A DNA stretch of 64,000 nucleotides from Hymenobacter sp. BT18 (GCF_012273015.1 NZ_CP050954.1:4132001-4196000); one strand, 5' to 3'; shown: positions 7,290 through 16,718, counted from the stretch's first letter. Notes: generated by a model not told the origin, from the sequence alone. A program made the numbers and translations.

Positions 7290-8600
7290 ATGACGCCACA
7301 ATTCCTTTTTGCTACCGGTATCGAAAACAGTAACCCTACCATTGCGGGAGGCACCGTGCGGGTAGATGAGCTGGCCAAGTGCCGGCACTACGAGTTCTGG
7401 CAAAAGGATTTCGACCTGGTGCAGGAGCTGGGCATTTCCTTTCTGCGCTACGGACCACCCATTCATACCACTTGGCTGGGCCCCGGGCGCTACGACTGGA
7501 CGTTTGCCGATGCCACCTTCGGCGACCTGCGCCGCCGCAACATTGCCCCCATCGTAGACCTCTGCCACTTCGGCGTGCCCGACTGGGTGGGTAACTTTCA
7601 AAATCCTGATTTTCCGGCGTTGTTTGCGCAATATGCCCGCGCCTTCGCCCTGCGCTTTCCCTGGGTGCAGCTCTACACGCCCGTCAACGAAATGTACATC
7701 TGCGCCGAGTTTTCGGCCCTGTATGGGTGGTGGAACGAGCAGCTGCAGTCAGACCGCGGGTTCGTGACGGCCCTTAAGTACATTGTGAAAGCCAACGTGC
7801 TGGCCATGCAGGCCATAGCCGAGGTGCGGCCCGATGCGCTGTTTATCCAGAGCGAGTCGTCGGAGTACTTTCACGCCGAAAACCCGGCCGCCATCCGCCC
7901 GGCAGAGTTGCTGAACGCCAAGCGGTTCCTGTCGCTGGACCTGAACTATGGTCGCCGCGTAGACTCGGAAATGTACGAGTACCTGCTCGATAATGGCATG
8001 ACCCGGGACGAATACCATTTCTTTCTGGGCAACCACCTCCGGCACCAGTGCATTATGGGCAACGACTACTACCGCACCAATGAGCACCGGGTGCGGGCCG
8101 ATGGCAGCACTACCGCCTCGGGGGAAATATTTGGCTACCACGTCATCACCAAGCAATACCACGACCGGTACCGCCTGCCCGTGATGCACACCGAAACCAA
8201 CCTCTGGCAGGGGCCCTGCGGCGACGAAGCCGTGAACTGGCTCTGGAAGGAGTGGGCCAATGTGCTGCGGGTGCGCAACGACGGCGTACCCATCGTAGGC
8301 TTCACCTGGTATTCTCTCACCGATCAGGTTGACTGGGACACGGCCCTGCGCGAAAACAACGGCACCGTAAATCCGCTCGGTCTCTATGACCTGAACCGCA
8401 ACATCCGGCCGGTGGGTGTGGCCTACAAGCAGCTTATCCACGACTGGCGCCAGGTGCTGCCGGCCCAGAGTGTGTGCCTGCAGGTACCTATTGTGCTGCC
8501 CCTGGAAAGCAACCAGCCCTGGGCCCGGCAAAAGCAGGACCAGGCCGAGCAAACCCGCCAGGACACCACCACCGCTTCCGCCAACACCACGGCAGTGTAA
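7290..8600 (+). CDS. Family 1 glycoside hydrolase-like protein
   Basis: This 436-residue protein has the (beta/alpha)8 layout of GH1 beta-glycosidases. The acid/base region reads YTPVNEMYI (the GH1 TxNEP motif with a Met instead of Pro), and the nucleophile region reads MHTETN instead of the canonical ITENG. A tryptophan motif GFTWYSLTDQVDWD matches the GH1 'W-x-x-x-D-x-x-x-W' substrate subsite. There is no signal peptide, so it acts in the cytoplasm. A polar tail (about 405-436, rich in Gln/Thr) ends the chain. The SDR gene follows after 63 bases and is probably cotranscribed. The altered motifs mean the substrate is open. Confidence 0.8.
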   Translation: MTPQFLFATGIENSNPTIAGGTVRVDELAKCRHYEFWQKDFDLVQELGISFLRYGPPIHTTWLGPGRYDWTFADATFGDLRRRNIAPIVDLCHFGVPDWVGNFQNPDFPALFAQYARAFALRFPWVQLYTPVNEMYICAEFSALYGWWNEQLQSDRGFVTALKYIVKANVLAMQAIAEVRPDALFIQSESSEYFHAENPAAIRPAELLNAKRFLSLDLNYGRRVDSEMYEYLLDNGMTRDEYHFFLGNHLRHQCIMGNDYYRTNEHRVRADGSTTASGEIFGYHVITKQYHDRYRLPVMHTETNLWQGPCGDEAVNWLWKEWANVLRVRNDGVPIVGFTWYSLTDQVDWDTALRENNGTVNPLGLYDLNRNIRPVGVAYKQLIHDWRQVLPAQSVCLQVPIVLPLESNQPWARQKQDQAEQTRQDTTTASANTTAV

Positions 8601-8663
8601 GCCCCTTACGCAATAAGCCCCGCGGTTAGGGCGCTATCCAATTCCCTTCACTGATTTTTTGTT

Positions 8664-9401
8664 ATGCGCTTCGAGAACAAAGTAGTACTGATTACCGGTG
8701 CCACGGGCGGCATTGGGCTAGCCACCGCCAAACGTTTTGCCCGCGAGGGTGCCCGCGTGGTACTCGTGGGCCATCACCAGGAAGCTCTGGACGAAGCCGC
8801 CCCCGAAATACTGGCCGCCGGTGCCCCCGAAGTGTGGGGTAGCTGCTGCGACGTGGCCGTGGAGGCTCAGGTTCAGGCTACCGTGGCGGGCACGCTGGAA
8901 CGGTTTGGCCGCCTCGACGCCATCGTGAATAATGCCGGGCTAATGGAGTTCAAGCCGCTTCAGGAACTTACGGGCGAAGACTGGTTGCGCGTTCTGGGTG
9001 TAGATCTGCTCGGGGCATTTTACTTTATCAAGCAGGGGTTTCTGCACCTGAAACCCGGCAGCAGCATCGTCAACGTTTCCAGCATTCACGCGGTGGAAAC
9101 GAGTCCGCTGGTAGCACCCTATGCCGCTGCCAAAGCGGCCGTAAACTCCCTGACCCGCTCGGCGGCCCTGGAAGGTAGGCCCAAAGGAATTCGGGTAAAT
9201 GCCGTGCTGCCCGGAGCCATTGACACGCCTATGCTCTGGGAAAACCCCAACGTGAAAAGCGGAGCCGAAACCATAGACCCGGCCTACGTAGGGCAGCCCG
9301 AAGATGTAGCCTCCCTTATCGCCTACCTGGCCTCCGACGACGCAGCTTTCGTGCAGGGCGCCGAAATCCGGGTAGATGGCGGCCGCCTGGACCTGCTCTG
9401 A
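8664..9401 (+). CDS. Short-chain dehydrogenase/reductase
   Basis: A classical SDR of 245 residues. The NAD(P) motif TGATGGIG is at residues 11-18, NNAG at about 90-93, the catalytic Ser in NVSSIHA and the Tyr-Lys pair in YAAAK, and PGAIDTPM follows the active site. The acidic or basic residue that would fix NAD versus NADP is not clear (VLVGHHQ). The C-terminus ends with the typical VDGGRLDLL. Substrate unknown; the GH1 neighbour suggests a sugar or polyol. A strong hairpin at 9459-9493 follows. Confidence 0.9.
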   Translation: MRFENKVVLITGATGGIGLATAKRFAREGARVVLVGHHQEALDEAAPEILAAGAPEVWGSCCDVAVEAQVQATVAGTLERFGRLDAIVNNAGLMEFKPLQELTGEDWLRVLGVDLLGAFYFIKQGFLHLKPGSSIVNVSSIHAVETSPLVAPYAAAKAAVNSLTRSAALEGRPKGIRVNAVLPGAIDTPMLWENPNVKSGAETIDPAYVGQPEDVASLIAYLASDDAAFVQGAEIRVDGGRLDLL

Positions 9402-9458
9402 GCCAGTAGCCACCGCGTGGAGGAAAGCTGGTTCGTCGTTGGAGGTGGGCCAAACGGA

Positions 9459-9500
9459 AGCCGGCCGACTCGGGAGCTCCGAATCGGCCGGCTACACTGT
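9459..9500 (+). terminator. Hairpin terminator after the SDR gene
   Basis: A stem of about 15 bp with one mismatch runs from 9459 to 9493 (GC-rich arms around a GGAGCTCC core) and is followed by a T-rich stretch ending near 9500. Confidence 0.7.
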
Positions 9501-9947
9501 TTTCGTTTGCCAGCAGCAGCCTTGCGGCGCGCAGCTCCCGAAAAAAACCAGATGGGGTGGGGTTACACCTGGCTAAACAGGACGTGGGAATTGATCATCG
9601 GGAAACCGGGGGGATTTGCTTCCCGATGACAATGCAATACTACAACAATCGTTTGAAATGACAGTAAGTATTGCCTCACTTTTTTCTGTGAGTAATCACT
9701 CACCTTGATGTTATTATTACATAATGATCTGATTTTATGAATATTATAATGATGTATATAATTTTGTCTTTATTTTTTTTGATGTGAATTGGAACCTGCA
9801 AACGGTTGCGGAATCCTGAGTCGTTGTTTAACGAATAGGTCATCAAGCGCCAGCAATTCCCGACAACCAAGTACTTTCGAAGCAAAGCAGAAAGTCAGTT
9901 GGTGGTGTGCTGTTCAAGCGCCACCGCCAGCAAACCTAAGAGTATAT
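9494..9947. other. Intergenic region with hairpin and AT-rich island
   Basis: This 450 bp stretch contains a second hairpin (10 bp arms 9595-9604 and 9620-9629) and then a strongly AT-rich island at about 9640-9790, unlike the GC-rich surroundings. A near-consensus -7 box TACTTTCG lies at 9872-9879, 69 bases before the PaaY-like start. No gene is supported. Confidence 0.55.
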
Positions 9948-10556
9948 ATGATTTACACATTTAACGGCTACATCCCGGTCGTCCACGAAACGGCTTTTGT
10001 GCACCCCCAGGCTACGGTTACCGGCAACGTTATCATCGGGCGCCAGGTGTACATCGGCCCGGGGGCGGCCATTCGCGGCGACTGGGGCCAAATCATCATC
10101 GAGGACAACTGCAATGTGCAGGAGAACTGCACCCTGCACATGTTCCCGGGAACCACGGTGCGGCTGCGCGAAATGGCCCACATAGGCCACGGAGCTATTA
10201 TCCACGGGGCAACCATCGGCCGCAACGCACTCATTGGGATGAATGCCGTGGTGATGGACCGCGTGGAAATAGGGGACGAAAGCATTGTGGGGGCGCTGAG
10301 CTTTATCCGCGCCGATGAGGTAATTCCGCCCCGCAGCTTGGTCGTCGGCAACCCGCACAAGATCATCCGGCAGGTGAGCGACGACATGCTGGCTTGGAAA
10401 ACCGAGGGCACCCAGATCTACATGCGGCTGCCTGGGGAGTGCCACGCCACCTTGCAGCCCTGTGAGCCCCTGCGCGAACTGCCCGCCGACCGGCCCGCGC
10501 AGGCTGCCGGCTATGCCACCTGGGCCGAAAGCAAAAACCAAGCAGCGGCTGAATAA
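9948..10556 (+). CDS. paaY: PaaY-like hexapeptide-repeat thioesterase / gamma-carbonic anhydrase family
   Basis: The protein has 202 residues. Residues 10-140 are hexapeptide repeats forming a left-handed beta helix, as in gamma-class carbonic anhydrases. Candidate zinc histidines are in NCTLHMFPG and AHIGHGAIIHG. The closest functional match is PaaY, a thioesterase that protects the phenylacetate pathway from dead-end CoA esters. The PaaZ gene 66 bases downstream supports this. The C-terminal helix is followed by a polar tail. The ATG at 9948 starts MIYTFNGYIPVVHETAF, the family's normal first strand. Confidence 0.85.
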   Translation: MIYTFNGYIPVVHETAFVHPQATVTGNVIIGRQVYIGPGAAIRGDWGQIIIEDNCNVQENCTLHMFPGTTVRLREMAHIGHGAIIHGATIGRNALIGMNAVVMDRVEIGDESIVGALSFIRADEVIPPRSLVVGNPHKIIRQVSDDMLAWKTEGTQIYMRLPGECHATLQPCEPLRELPADRPAQAAGYATWAESKNQAAAE

Positions 10557-10561
10557 CTTTG
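10554..10561 (+). promoter_or_regulatory. TAnnTTTG box overlapping the paaY stop
   Basis: TAACTTTG matches the -7 element exactly and includes the TAA stop of paaY. It would allow paaZ (start 10623) to be transcribed independently. The match may be chance because no -33 element is seen. Confidence 0.35.
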
Positions 10562-10622
10562 CCATGGGCTATCCGGCTGCCGGTGCCCGCCAACTTCCCA
10601 CCCATACTTCCCATTCCCCGGA

Positions 10623-12674
10623 ATGATTCCCACCCTCGAAAATTACGCTTTAGGCCGCTGGATGTCGGGCACTGGCGAACAGCAGGAACTGCTTGATGCC
10701 TCCACTGGCGAAGTCATTGCCATTGCCAATGGTGAAGGCCTCGACTATGAGGCCATGTTTGATTATGCCCGCCGGACCGGCAACCGGGCCCTGCGGAAGA
10801 TGACCTTCCACGAGCGCGGCCGCATGCTGAAGGCCCTGGCACTGCATCTGGACAGCAAAAAGGAAGAGTTCTATACCCTGAGCTACCGCAGCGGAGCCAC
10901 CCGCGCCGACTCCTGGATTGATATCGAAGGCGGCATCGGTAACCTGTTTGCCAACGCCTCCCTGCGCCGCAAGTTCCCCGATAAACCGTTCTACGTGGAG
11001 TCGGACCCCATTGCTTTGTCGAAGGCCGGCAACTTTATGGGGCACCACATCATGGTACCCAAGGAAGGAGTGGCCATTCACATCAACGCCTACAACTTCC
11101 CTATCTGGGGGATGTTGGAGAAAATAGCAGTGAATCTGCTGGCCGGCATGCCCGCCATTGTGAAGCCCGCCGTGCCTACGGCTTACCTCACTGAGGCTGT
11201 GGTGCGCGAGATTATTGCCTCTAAAATTCTTCCGGAAGGGGCGCTGCAGCTGGTATGCGGCTCCGGGCAGGGCATCCTCGACTACGTCACGTACCAGGAT
11301 GTAGTCACGTTCACCGGCTCGGCCGAAACGGGGCGCAAGCTGAAGGGCCACCCCCGGATCCTGGCCGAGGCTGTGCCGTTCAATATGGAAGCGGATTCGC
11401 TGAACTCCGCCGTGCTGGGCCCCGATGCAGTGCCTGGCACCGTGGAGTTTGACTTGTTTATCAAGGAAGTGCGCAAGGAAATGACGGCCAAAGCCGGGCA
11501 GAAATGCACTGCTATTCGCCGCATCATCGTGCCGGAAAACCTGGTGGAAGATGTGCAGATTGCTCTGGGTAAGGCCTTGGCGCAAACCACCGTGGGGCAC
11601 CCGCAGGCCGAGGGTGTGCGAATGGGCGCGCTGGCCGGTCGGGCACAGGTACAAAAGCTGCGCGAGCAGGTGCGGCACCTAGCCAAGAACACGCCCATCG
11701 TGTACGGCGACCTGGACAACGTAGCCGTGATTGGCGGAGACTGCAAAGTGGGCGCTTTCGTGTCGCCTATTGTCCTAATGAATCCCGAGCCTTTCCGCTT
11801 TACTGATACCCACGAAATAGAAGCATTTGGGCCGGTAGCCACAATTATGCCCTATAAGGATGTGGATGAGGCCATTGCCTTGTCGAACCTGGGCAAAGGC
11901 TCCTTGGTGTGCTCAGTGGCTACCAACAACCCGCGCACGGCCCAGGACTTTGTACTGGGTGCCGCCACGCACCACGGCCGTATTCTGGTACTCAACGGCG
12001 AAGTAGCCAAGGAGAGCACCGGGCACGGCTCCCCGCTGCCCTTACTGATTCACGGCGGACCGGGCCGGGCCGGCGGCGGACAGGAAATGGGTGGCCTGCG
12101 CGGGGTTGAGCACTTTATGCAGCGCGTAGCCATTCAGGGTTCCCCCAGCATGATTACGGCCATTACGGAGGTGTACCAGCCCAAAGCCCGCCAGATTGAG
12201 CGCGACAAGCACCCGTTCCAGCATTATTTTGAAGAGCTGGAGATTGGGCAGACGTACGTGACGCATAAGCACACCGTCACGGAAGCCGACATCAGCAACT
12301 TTGCCAACGTCTCGGGCGACAACTTCTACGCCCACGTGGATGCTACTTCGCTGGAAGGCACGCTCTTTACCGGGCGCGTGGCCCACGGCTACTACATTCT
12401 GAGTAAGGCGGCCGGCATGTTTGTGGACCCCCGCAAAGGTCCGGTGCTGCTCAACTACGGGCTGGACGAGTGCCGCTTTACCAAACCCGTGTATCCCGGC
12501 ACCACCATTGGCGTGAAGCTAACGGTGAAGGAAAAAATAGGCCAGGAAAAGCGCGACGCCGACGACGTAGCCAAGGGTATTGTGCGCTGGCTGGTGGAAG
12601 TAACCGACCAGGAAAACGAAACCGTAGCCGTAGCCACCATCCTGACGATGGTTAAAAAACAGGACCAGTCGTAA
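10623..12674 (+). CDS. paaZ: Bifunctional oxepin-CoA hydrolase / semialdehyde dehydrogenase PaaZ
   Basis: PaaZ opens the oxepin-CoA ring in phenylacetate breakdown and oxidises the resulting aldehyde to 3-oxo-5,6-dehydrosuberyl-CoA. The protein has 683 residues, very close to the E. coli enzyme. Residues 1-500 form an aldehyde dehydrogenase domain with E256 (EADSLN) and C295 (AGQKCTAIRR) at the same numbers as in E. coli PaaZ. Residues about 530-683 are a MaoC/hot-dog hydratase domain with the catalytic Asp-His unit SGDNFYAH (D566, H571). The ATG at 10623 follows paaY directly. The ring-epoxidase genes paaABCDE and the thiolase paaJ are not in the window. Confidence 0.95.
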   Translation: MIPTLENYALGRWMSGTGEQQELLDASTGEVIAIANGEGLDYEAMFDYARRTGNRALRKMTFHERGRMLKALALHLDSKKEEFYTLSYRSGATRADSWIDIEGGIGNLFANASLRRKFPDKPFYVESDPIALSKAGNFMGHHIMVPKEGVAIHINAYNFPIWGMLEKIAVNLLAGMPAIVKPAVPTAYLTEAVVREIIASKILPEGALQLVCGSGQGILDYVTYQDVVTFTGSAETGRKLKGHPRILAEAVPFNMEADSLNSAVLGPDAVPGTVEFDLFIKEVRKEMTAKAGQKCTAIRRIIVPENLVEDVQIALGKALAQTTVGHPQAEGVRMGALAGRAQVQKLREQVRHLAKNTPIVYGDLDNVAVIGGDCKVGAFVSPIVLMNPEPFRFTDTHEIEAFGPVATIMPYKDVDEAIALSNLGKGSLVCSVATNNPRTAQDFVLGAATHHGRILVLNGEVAKESTGHGSPLPLLIHGGPGRAGGGQEMGGLRGVEHFMQRVAIQGSPSMITAITEVYQPKARQIERDKHPFQHYFEELEIGQTYVTHKHTVTEADISNFANVSGDNFYAHVDATSLEGTLFTGRVAHGYYILSKAAGMFVDPRKGPVLLNYGLDECRFTKPVYPGTTIGVKLTVKEKIGQEKRDADDVAKGIVRWLVEVTDQENETVAVATILTMVKKQDQS

Positions 12675-12729
12675 CCCTGGGGCAGAAGCCGTGGTTTGGG
12701 GTAGAAGAACACCTTACTTTTTTGCGTTG

Positions 12730-13407
12730 ATGAAGATACTGCTGGTAGAAGATGAGCCCAAAGTGGCGGCCTTCCTGGAAAAGGGACTGAGTGAGCAAAC
12801 CCACGCCGTGGACGTCGCTTATGACGGCCTGCAGGGCCTGCAGCAGGCTCTGGCCACCAGCTACGACCTGATTGTGCTGGACCAGATGCTGCCGGGCCTC
12901 AACGGCCTCGATGTGTGCCGCCGGATTCGGGCGCAGAACACCTCAGTGCCTATTCTCATGCTCACGGCCCTGGGCGAAACCGACGACAAAATCCGGGGCC
13001 TCGATGCCGGCGCCGATGATTACCTGGTAAAGCCTTTTGCTTTTCAGGAATTGCTGGCCCGGATGCGCGCCCTCACGCGGCGGCGCCAGGAAAACCCGGC
13101 CGGCGAAGCCCCCCTGCGCCTGGCCGACCTGAGCCTCGACCCCGTGCGCAAGCAGGTGACGCGGGCGGGCCAGCCTATTCAGCTTACGGCCCGGGAGTTT
13201 GCCCTCCTGCACTTTCTGCTGCGCAACCAGGGCCGGGTAGTGTCGCGGGTGGATATCCTGGAGCAGGTGTGGGAAACCTCCTTCGACACGGGTTCCAACG
13301 TCATCGACGTGTACATCAACTTTCTGCGCAAAAAAATCGACAAGGACTTCACTCCCAAGCTGATTCATACCCTGGTGGGCATGGGCTACGTGATGAAAGA
13401 AGACTGA
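12730..13407 (+). CDS. OmpR-family response regulator
   Basis: The protein has 225 residues: a receiver domain (1-118) with acidic residues E7-D8, phospho-acceptor D51 in IVLDQMLPG and K101 in DYLVKPF, and a winged-helix DNA-binding domain (about 128-223) ending in the usual HTLVGMGYVM wing. The ATG at 12730 (MKILLVEDEP) is the family's normal start. The cognate histidine kinase follows after 117 bases. It lies 55 bases after paaZ and has a near-match -7 box (TACTTTTT, 12715-12722), so it is probably an independent unit. Confidence 0.93.
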   Translation: MKILLVEDEPKVAAFLEKGLSEQTHAVDVAYDGLQGLQQALATSYDLIVLDQMLPGLNGLDVCRRIRAQNTSVPILMLTALGETDDKIRGLDAGADDYLVKPFAFQELLARMRALTRRRQENPAGEAPLRLADLSLDPVRKQVTRAGQPIQLTAREFALLHFLLRNQGRVVSRVDILEQVWETSFDTGSNVIDVYINFLRKKIDKDFTPKLIHTLVGMGYVMKED

Positions 13408-13417
13408 TTAGTTGTAT

Positions 13418-13493
13418 GAATGGCTGAGTGGTTGACTTGCTGAAGGGTACATAGTCGTTGGCCGAAACCTGCGAGTCAACCATCCAGCCATCC
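13418..13493. repeat. Imperfect inverted repeat between regulator and kinase genes
   Basis: Arms of 23 bases (13418-13440 and 13471-13493) pair with about four mismatches around a 30-base spacer. The sequence is word-like (TGGCTGAGTGGTTGACTTG), similar in style to other intergenic low-complexity elements in this window. It may attenuate transcription into the kinase gene. Confidence 0.5.
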
Positions 13494-13524
13494 ATTTCCT
13501 CATGCTTGAAAGCCACGTACTCTC

Positions 13525-14925
13525 ATGACGATACGGATGCGGCTGGCGCTGCAGTTTGGAATAATCCTGGCCGTGACGCTGATGCTGTTTTCGGCGGTGG
13601 TGTACTATTTCAGCTACCGTACCGGGCGTGCGGCCTTCACCAACAGCCTGTTTGCGCGGGCCCTGGTAGTGGGCCACGTGTATGCCGACGGTGCCAACCG
13701 CACCGACGAAGCCAGCCGGGTCTCGTACCGACGCTACCTGCGCCAGTTTTACCGCACCCTGCCCGAGGAAGAAGTGCGCGTCTACGATGAAAACTTCCGG
13801 TTGGTATTTCGCGAGGGGGCTTCACCCCGGGGAGTGGTTCCGCCGGCGCGCCTGCGGTCCGTACAGCAGTCGGGGCAGGAAGTGTGGCTGGAGCCCAACT
13901 ACTACCAGATGGTAGGTCGGCGCTACCACGACCGGCAGCGGCAGCGTACGTTCATCATCATTGCCTCTTCGGTTGATACTGACCATGCCGAGCAACTCCA
14001 AAGTCTGCGCGTAATTCTGGCCGGGGGGTTGCTGGTAGCGCTGGTGCTGGTAGGCATTGGCGGCTGGTTTTTCGCGGGACAGGCATTGCGGCCCATGCAG
14101 CGCATGGTGCAGGAAGTAGATGGTATTACCGGGTCCGATCTGCACCGCCGGCTCACGCAGGACAAGGAAGGGCAGGACGAGGTGTCGCACTTGGCGCAAC
14201 GCTTCAACCGCTTGCTCGACCGGCTGGAAACGGCGTTTGTGGGCCAGCGCACGTTTGTGCGGGATGCTTCGCACGAGCTGCGCACCCCGCTCACCTCGCT
14301 TATCGGGGAGCTGGAAGTGGCTCTGCTGCAGGAGCGCCCGGCCGCCGAATACCGCCGCGTGCTGCAAAGCACCCTGGATGCCGCCCGCCTGCTCAAGGAC
14401 CTAACCAACGGCCTGCTGCAAATAGCCCGCGCCTCCAACGACCCTTCCCAGATAGCCCGCACCACCGTGCGCCTTGATGAGCTGCTGCTGCAGGCCCACG
14501 AAGAAATGCAGCGCCGCCACCCCACCAGCCGCATCGACCTGGAGTTCCCCGAATCTGCAGGCCCGGCAACTACGCCTTATCTGGTGTGGGGCAACGAAGC
14601 CTTGTTGCTTTCAGCCATGCTCAACGTGCTGGAAAATGCCTGTAAGTTTTCGGGCGAGGCCGGTCACCCGGTGGTAGCCAGCCTAAGCACGCAAGCCGGC
14701 CGGGTAAGCCTGCAGGTGCACGACCAAGGCGTGGGTATGAGCGAAGCCGACCGGCAGCAGGTATTCGTGCCATTTTTTCGGGCCGAGTCGGTCCGCACGG
14801 TGCCTGGGCACGGCATTGGGTTACCGCTCACAGCCAAGATTATGGACCTGCACGGCGGCGCCATTCAGGTGCAGAGCGAGTTGGGAAAAGGTACCCGGGT
14901 TCGGCTGGAGCTGCCACTAGCCTAG
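13525..14925 (+). CDS. HAMP sensor histidine kinase
   Basis: The protein has 466 residues. Two membrane segments (about 9-31 and 170-192) enclose a periplasmic sensor of about 135 residues. A HAMP linker (about 193-240) leads to HisKA with H250 in DASHELRTPL. The HATPase domain carries the N box NVLENACKFS, the G1 box HDQGVGM and the G2 region GHGIGLPL. This is the standard partner of the OmpR-type regulator upstream. CusS/heavy-metal and antibiotic sensors have this architecture, but no target genes are adjacent to reveal the stimulus. Confidence 0.92.
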   Translation: MTIRMRLALQFGIILAVTLMLFSAVVYYFSYRTGRAAFTNSLFARALVVGHVYADGANRTDEASRVSYRRYLRQFYRTLPEEEVRVYDENFRLVFREGASPRGVVPPARLRSVQQSGQEVWLEPNYYQMVGRRYHDRQRQRTFIIIASSVDTDHAEQLQSLRVILAGGLLVALVLVGIGGWFFAGQALRPMQRMVQEVDGITGSDLHRRLTQDKEGQDEVSHLAQRFNRLLDRLETAFVGQRTFVRDASHELRTPLTSLIGELEVALLQERPAAEYRRVLQSTLDAARLLKDLTNGLLQIARASNDPSQIARTTVRLDELLLQAHEEMQRRHPTSRIDLEFPESAGPATTPYLVWGNEALLLSAMLNVLENACKFSGEAGHPVVASLSTQAGRVSLQVHDQGVGMSEADRQQVFVPFFRAESVRTVPGHGIGLPLTAKIMDLHGGAIQVQSELGKGTRVRLELPLA

Positions 14926-15047
14926 AAAGCAGCGTCATTTAATGCATTTTTAATTCTCTTTTAACTACGACTTAACGCCGGAGCGGTACCCTTGTATTTA
15001 TTCCTGTCAGAAAATCCACGTTTGGGTTTCCCTTCTGCTACTTATAC

Positions 15048-16664
15048 ATGGTTTCCTCCACTATCTCGCCCGCCCCGCCCACGGCAGCCTCGCCGATGGC
15101 GAGTCCGCCCCGTTCCCCGTTTAGCTCAATCTCCAGCGATGCTCCGGCTGGGTTGGTGGTCTTCCTGGTAGCACTGCCCCTGTGTTTGGGTATTGCCCTG
15201 GCCTCGGGAGCACCGCTGCTTTCGGGCATCATTGCCGGCATGGTGGGTGGGCTGGTTGTGGCCTGGATTAGTGGTTCGCAGCTAAGCGTGAGCGGCCCGG
15301 CCGCGGGCCTTACCGCCATCATCGTCACGGCTATCCAAACGCTGGGCTCCTTTGAGGCGCTGTTGGCTTCCGTGGTTGTAGCCGGCTGCATTCAGATCTT
15401 GCTGGGCGTGCTACGGGCCGGGTTTATTGCGCTATACTTCCCCTCGTCCGTTATCCGGGGCATGCTGGCTGCCATTGGCCTCATTCTGATTCTCAAGCAG
15501 ATACCCCACTTTCTTGGGGCCGACGCCGACTATTTCGAGGACATGATGTTCCTGCAGTTTGATGGCCAGAACACCTTCTCTGCCATTCAACACGCACTGC
15601 AGGCCATCAGCCCCGGCTCGGCCCTGATTGGGGTAATTTCGCTTAGCTTGCTGCTTCTTTGGGACAACGTACTGGCCAAAAAAGTAAAGGCCCTGCGGCT
15701 GGTGCCGGCGGCGCTGGTGGTGGTGGTGCTGTCCATCGGCCTGAATGCTCTGTTCGACTCCGCCGCCCCAACCCTGCGCATCCGGCCGGAGCACCTGGTG
15801 CAGCTGCCCATCATCAACTCCTTCACCGATTTCCTGGCTACCTTCACCATGCCCGATTGGTCGGCTTTTTCGCGACCGGTGGTGTATCAGGTGGCTTTTA
15901 CTATTGCCATTGTGGCCTCGCTGGAGAGCTTGCTCAGCGTAGAAGCCGTCGATAAACTCGACCCGCACAAACGGGTGACCCCGCCCAACCGTGAGCTAAT
16001 TGCCCAAGGCATCGGCAACACGGTGAGCGGCTTGTTAGGCGGCCTGCCCCTCACGGCCGTTATCGTACGCAGCTCAGCCAACATCAATGCCGGAGGCCAG
16101 ACGCGCATGTCATCATTTCTGCATGGCTTGCTGCTGCTGGTGAGCCTGCTGTTTTTGGGTTCCGTACTCAACTACATTCCCCTAGCCGCGCTGGCGGCCG
16201 TCCTGCTGGTGGTGGGCTTCCGGCTCACCCGTCCGGCGCTGTACCGCGCGCAGTTTAAGCTGGGCTGGCAGCAGTTTCTCCCGTTTGTGGTTACGGTGCT
16301 GGCTATTCTGTTTACTGACCTGCTCAAAGGTGTAACCGTGGGGCTGGTCGTGGGTATTTTCTTTGTATTGAAGGCCAACTACGAGCAGGCGTTCTTTCTG
16401 CGCGGGGCGGGCGCTGCACCGCACGCGGCCGACACTATTTACCTGAAACTGGCTGAGCAGGTGTCTTTTCTGAACAAAGCCAGCATTGTGAAGGTATTGA
16501 TGGAGCTGCCCGAAAACTCCCACGTGGTTATCGACGGCTCATCTTCCGCCTCCATCGATTATGACGTGTTGGAAGCAATTGAGAACTTTCGCACTTCTGC
16601 GCCCGACCGGGGCATCCGTCTGGAGCTGATAGCCGTACCTCAGGTGGGCGTCATGGGCCACTAG
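15048..16664 (+). CDS. SulP-family anion transporter, probable bicarbonate importer
   Basis: This 538-residue membrane protein has 10-12 hydrophobic segments between about residues 30 and 430. SulP hallmarks are visible: the first-helix proline motif VALPLCLGIALASG, GGLVVAWISGSQLSVSGPAAG with the substrate-binding SGPAAG turn, and AIGLILILKQ. The C-terminus (about 450-530) looks like a reduced STAS domain. The next gene encodes a beta-carbonic anhydrase, 54 bases downstream. SulP-carbonic anhydrase pairs generally move bicarbonate, so sulfate is less likely. The ATG at 15048 gives a Pro/Ser-rich cytoplasmic start of about 30 residues; the ATG at codon 17 is an alternative. Confidence 0.9.
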   Translation: MVSSTISPAPPTAASPMASPPRSPFSSISSDAPAGLVVFLVALPLCLGIALASGAPLLSGIIAGMVGGLVVAWISGSQLSVSGPAAGLTAIIVTAIQTLGSFEALLASVVVAGCIQILLGVLRAGFIALYFPSSVIRGMLAAIGLILILKQIPHFLGADADYFEDMMFLQFDGQNTFSAIQHALQAISPGSALIGVISLSLLLLWDNVLAKKVKALRLVPAALVVVVLSIGLNALFDSAAPTLRIRPEHLVQLPIINSFTDFLATFTMPDWSAFSRPVVYQVAFTIAIVASLESLLSVEAVDKLDPHKRVTPPNRELIAQGIGNTVSGLLGGLPLTAVIVRSSANINAGGQTRMSSFLHGLLLLVSLLFLGSVLNYIPLAALAAVLLVVGFRLTRPALYRAQFKLGWQQFLPFVVTVLAILFTDLLKGVTVGLVVGIFFVLKANYEQAFFLRGAGAAPHAADTIYLKLAEQVSFLNKASIVKVLMELPENSHVVIDGSSSASIDYDVLEAIENFRTSAPDRGIRLELIAVPQVGVMGH

Positions 16665-16718
16665 TGCATGGCTCCAGCAAAGCCCCGCGCTTCTCACTAT
16701 CATTTCTTTTCTTCCCAA

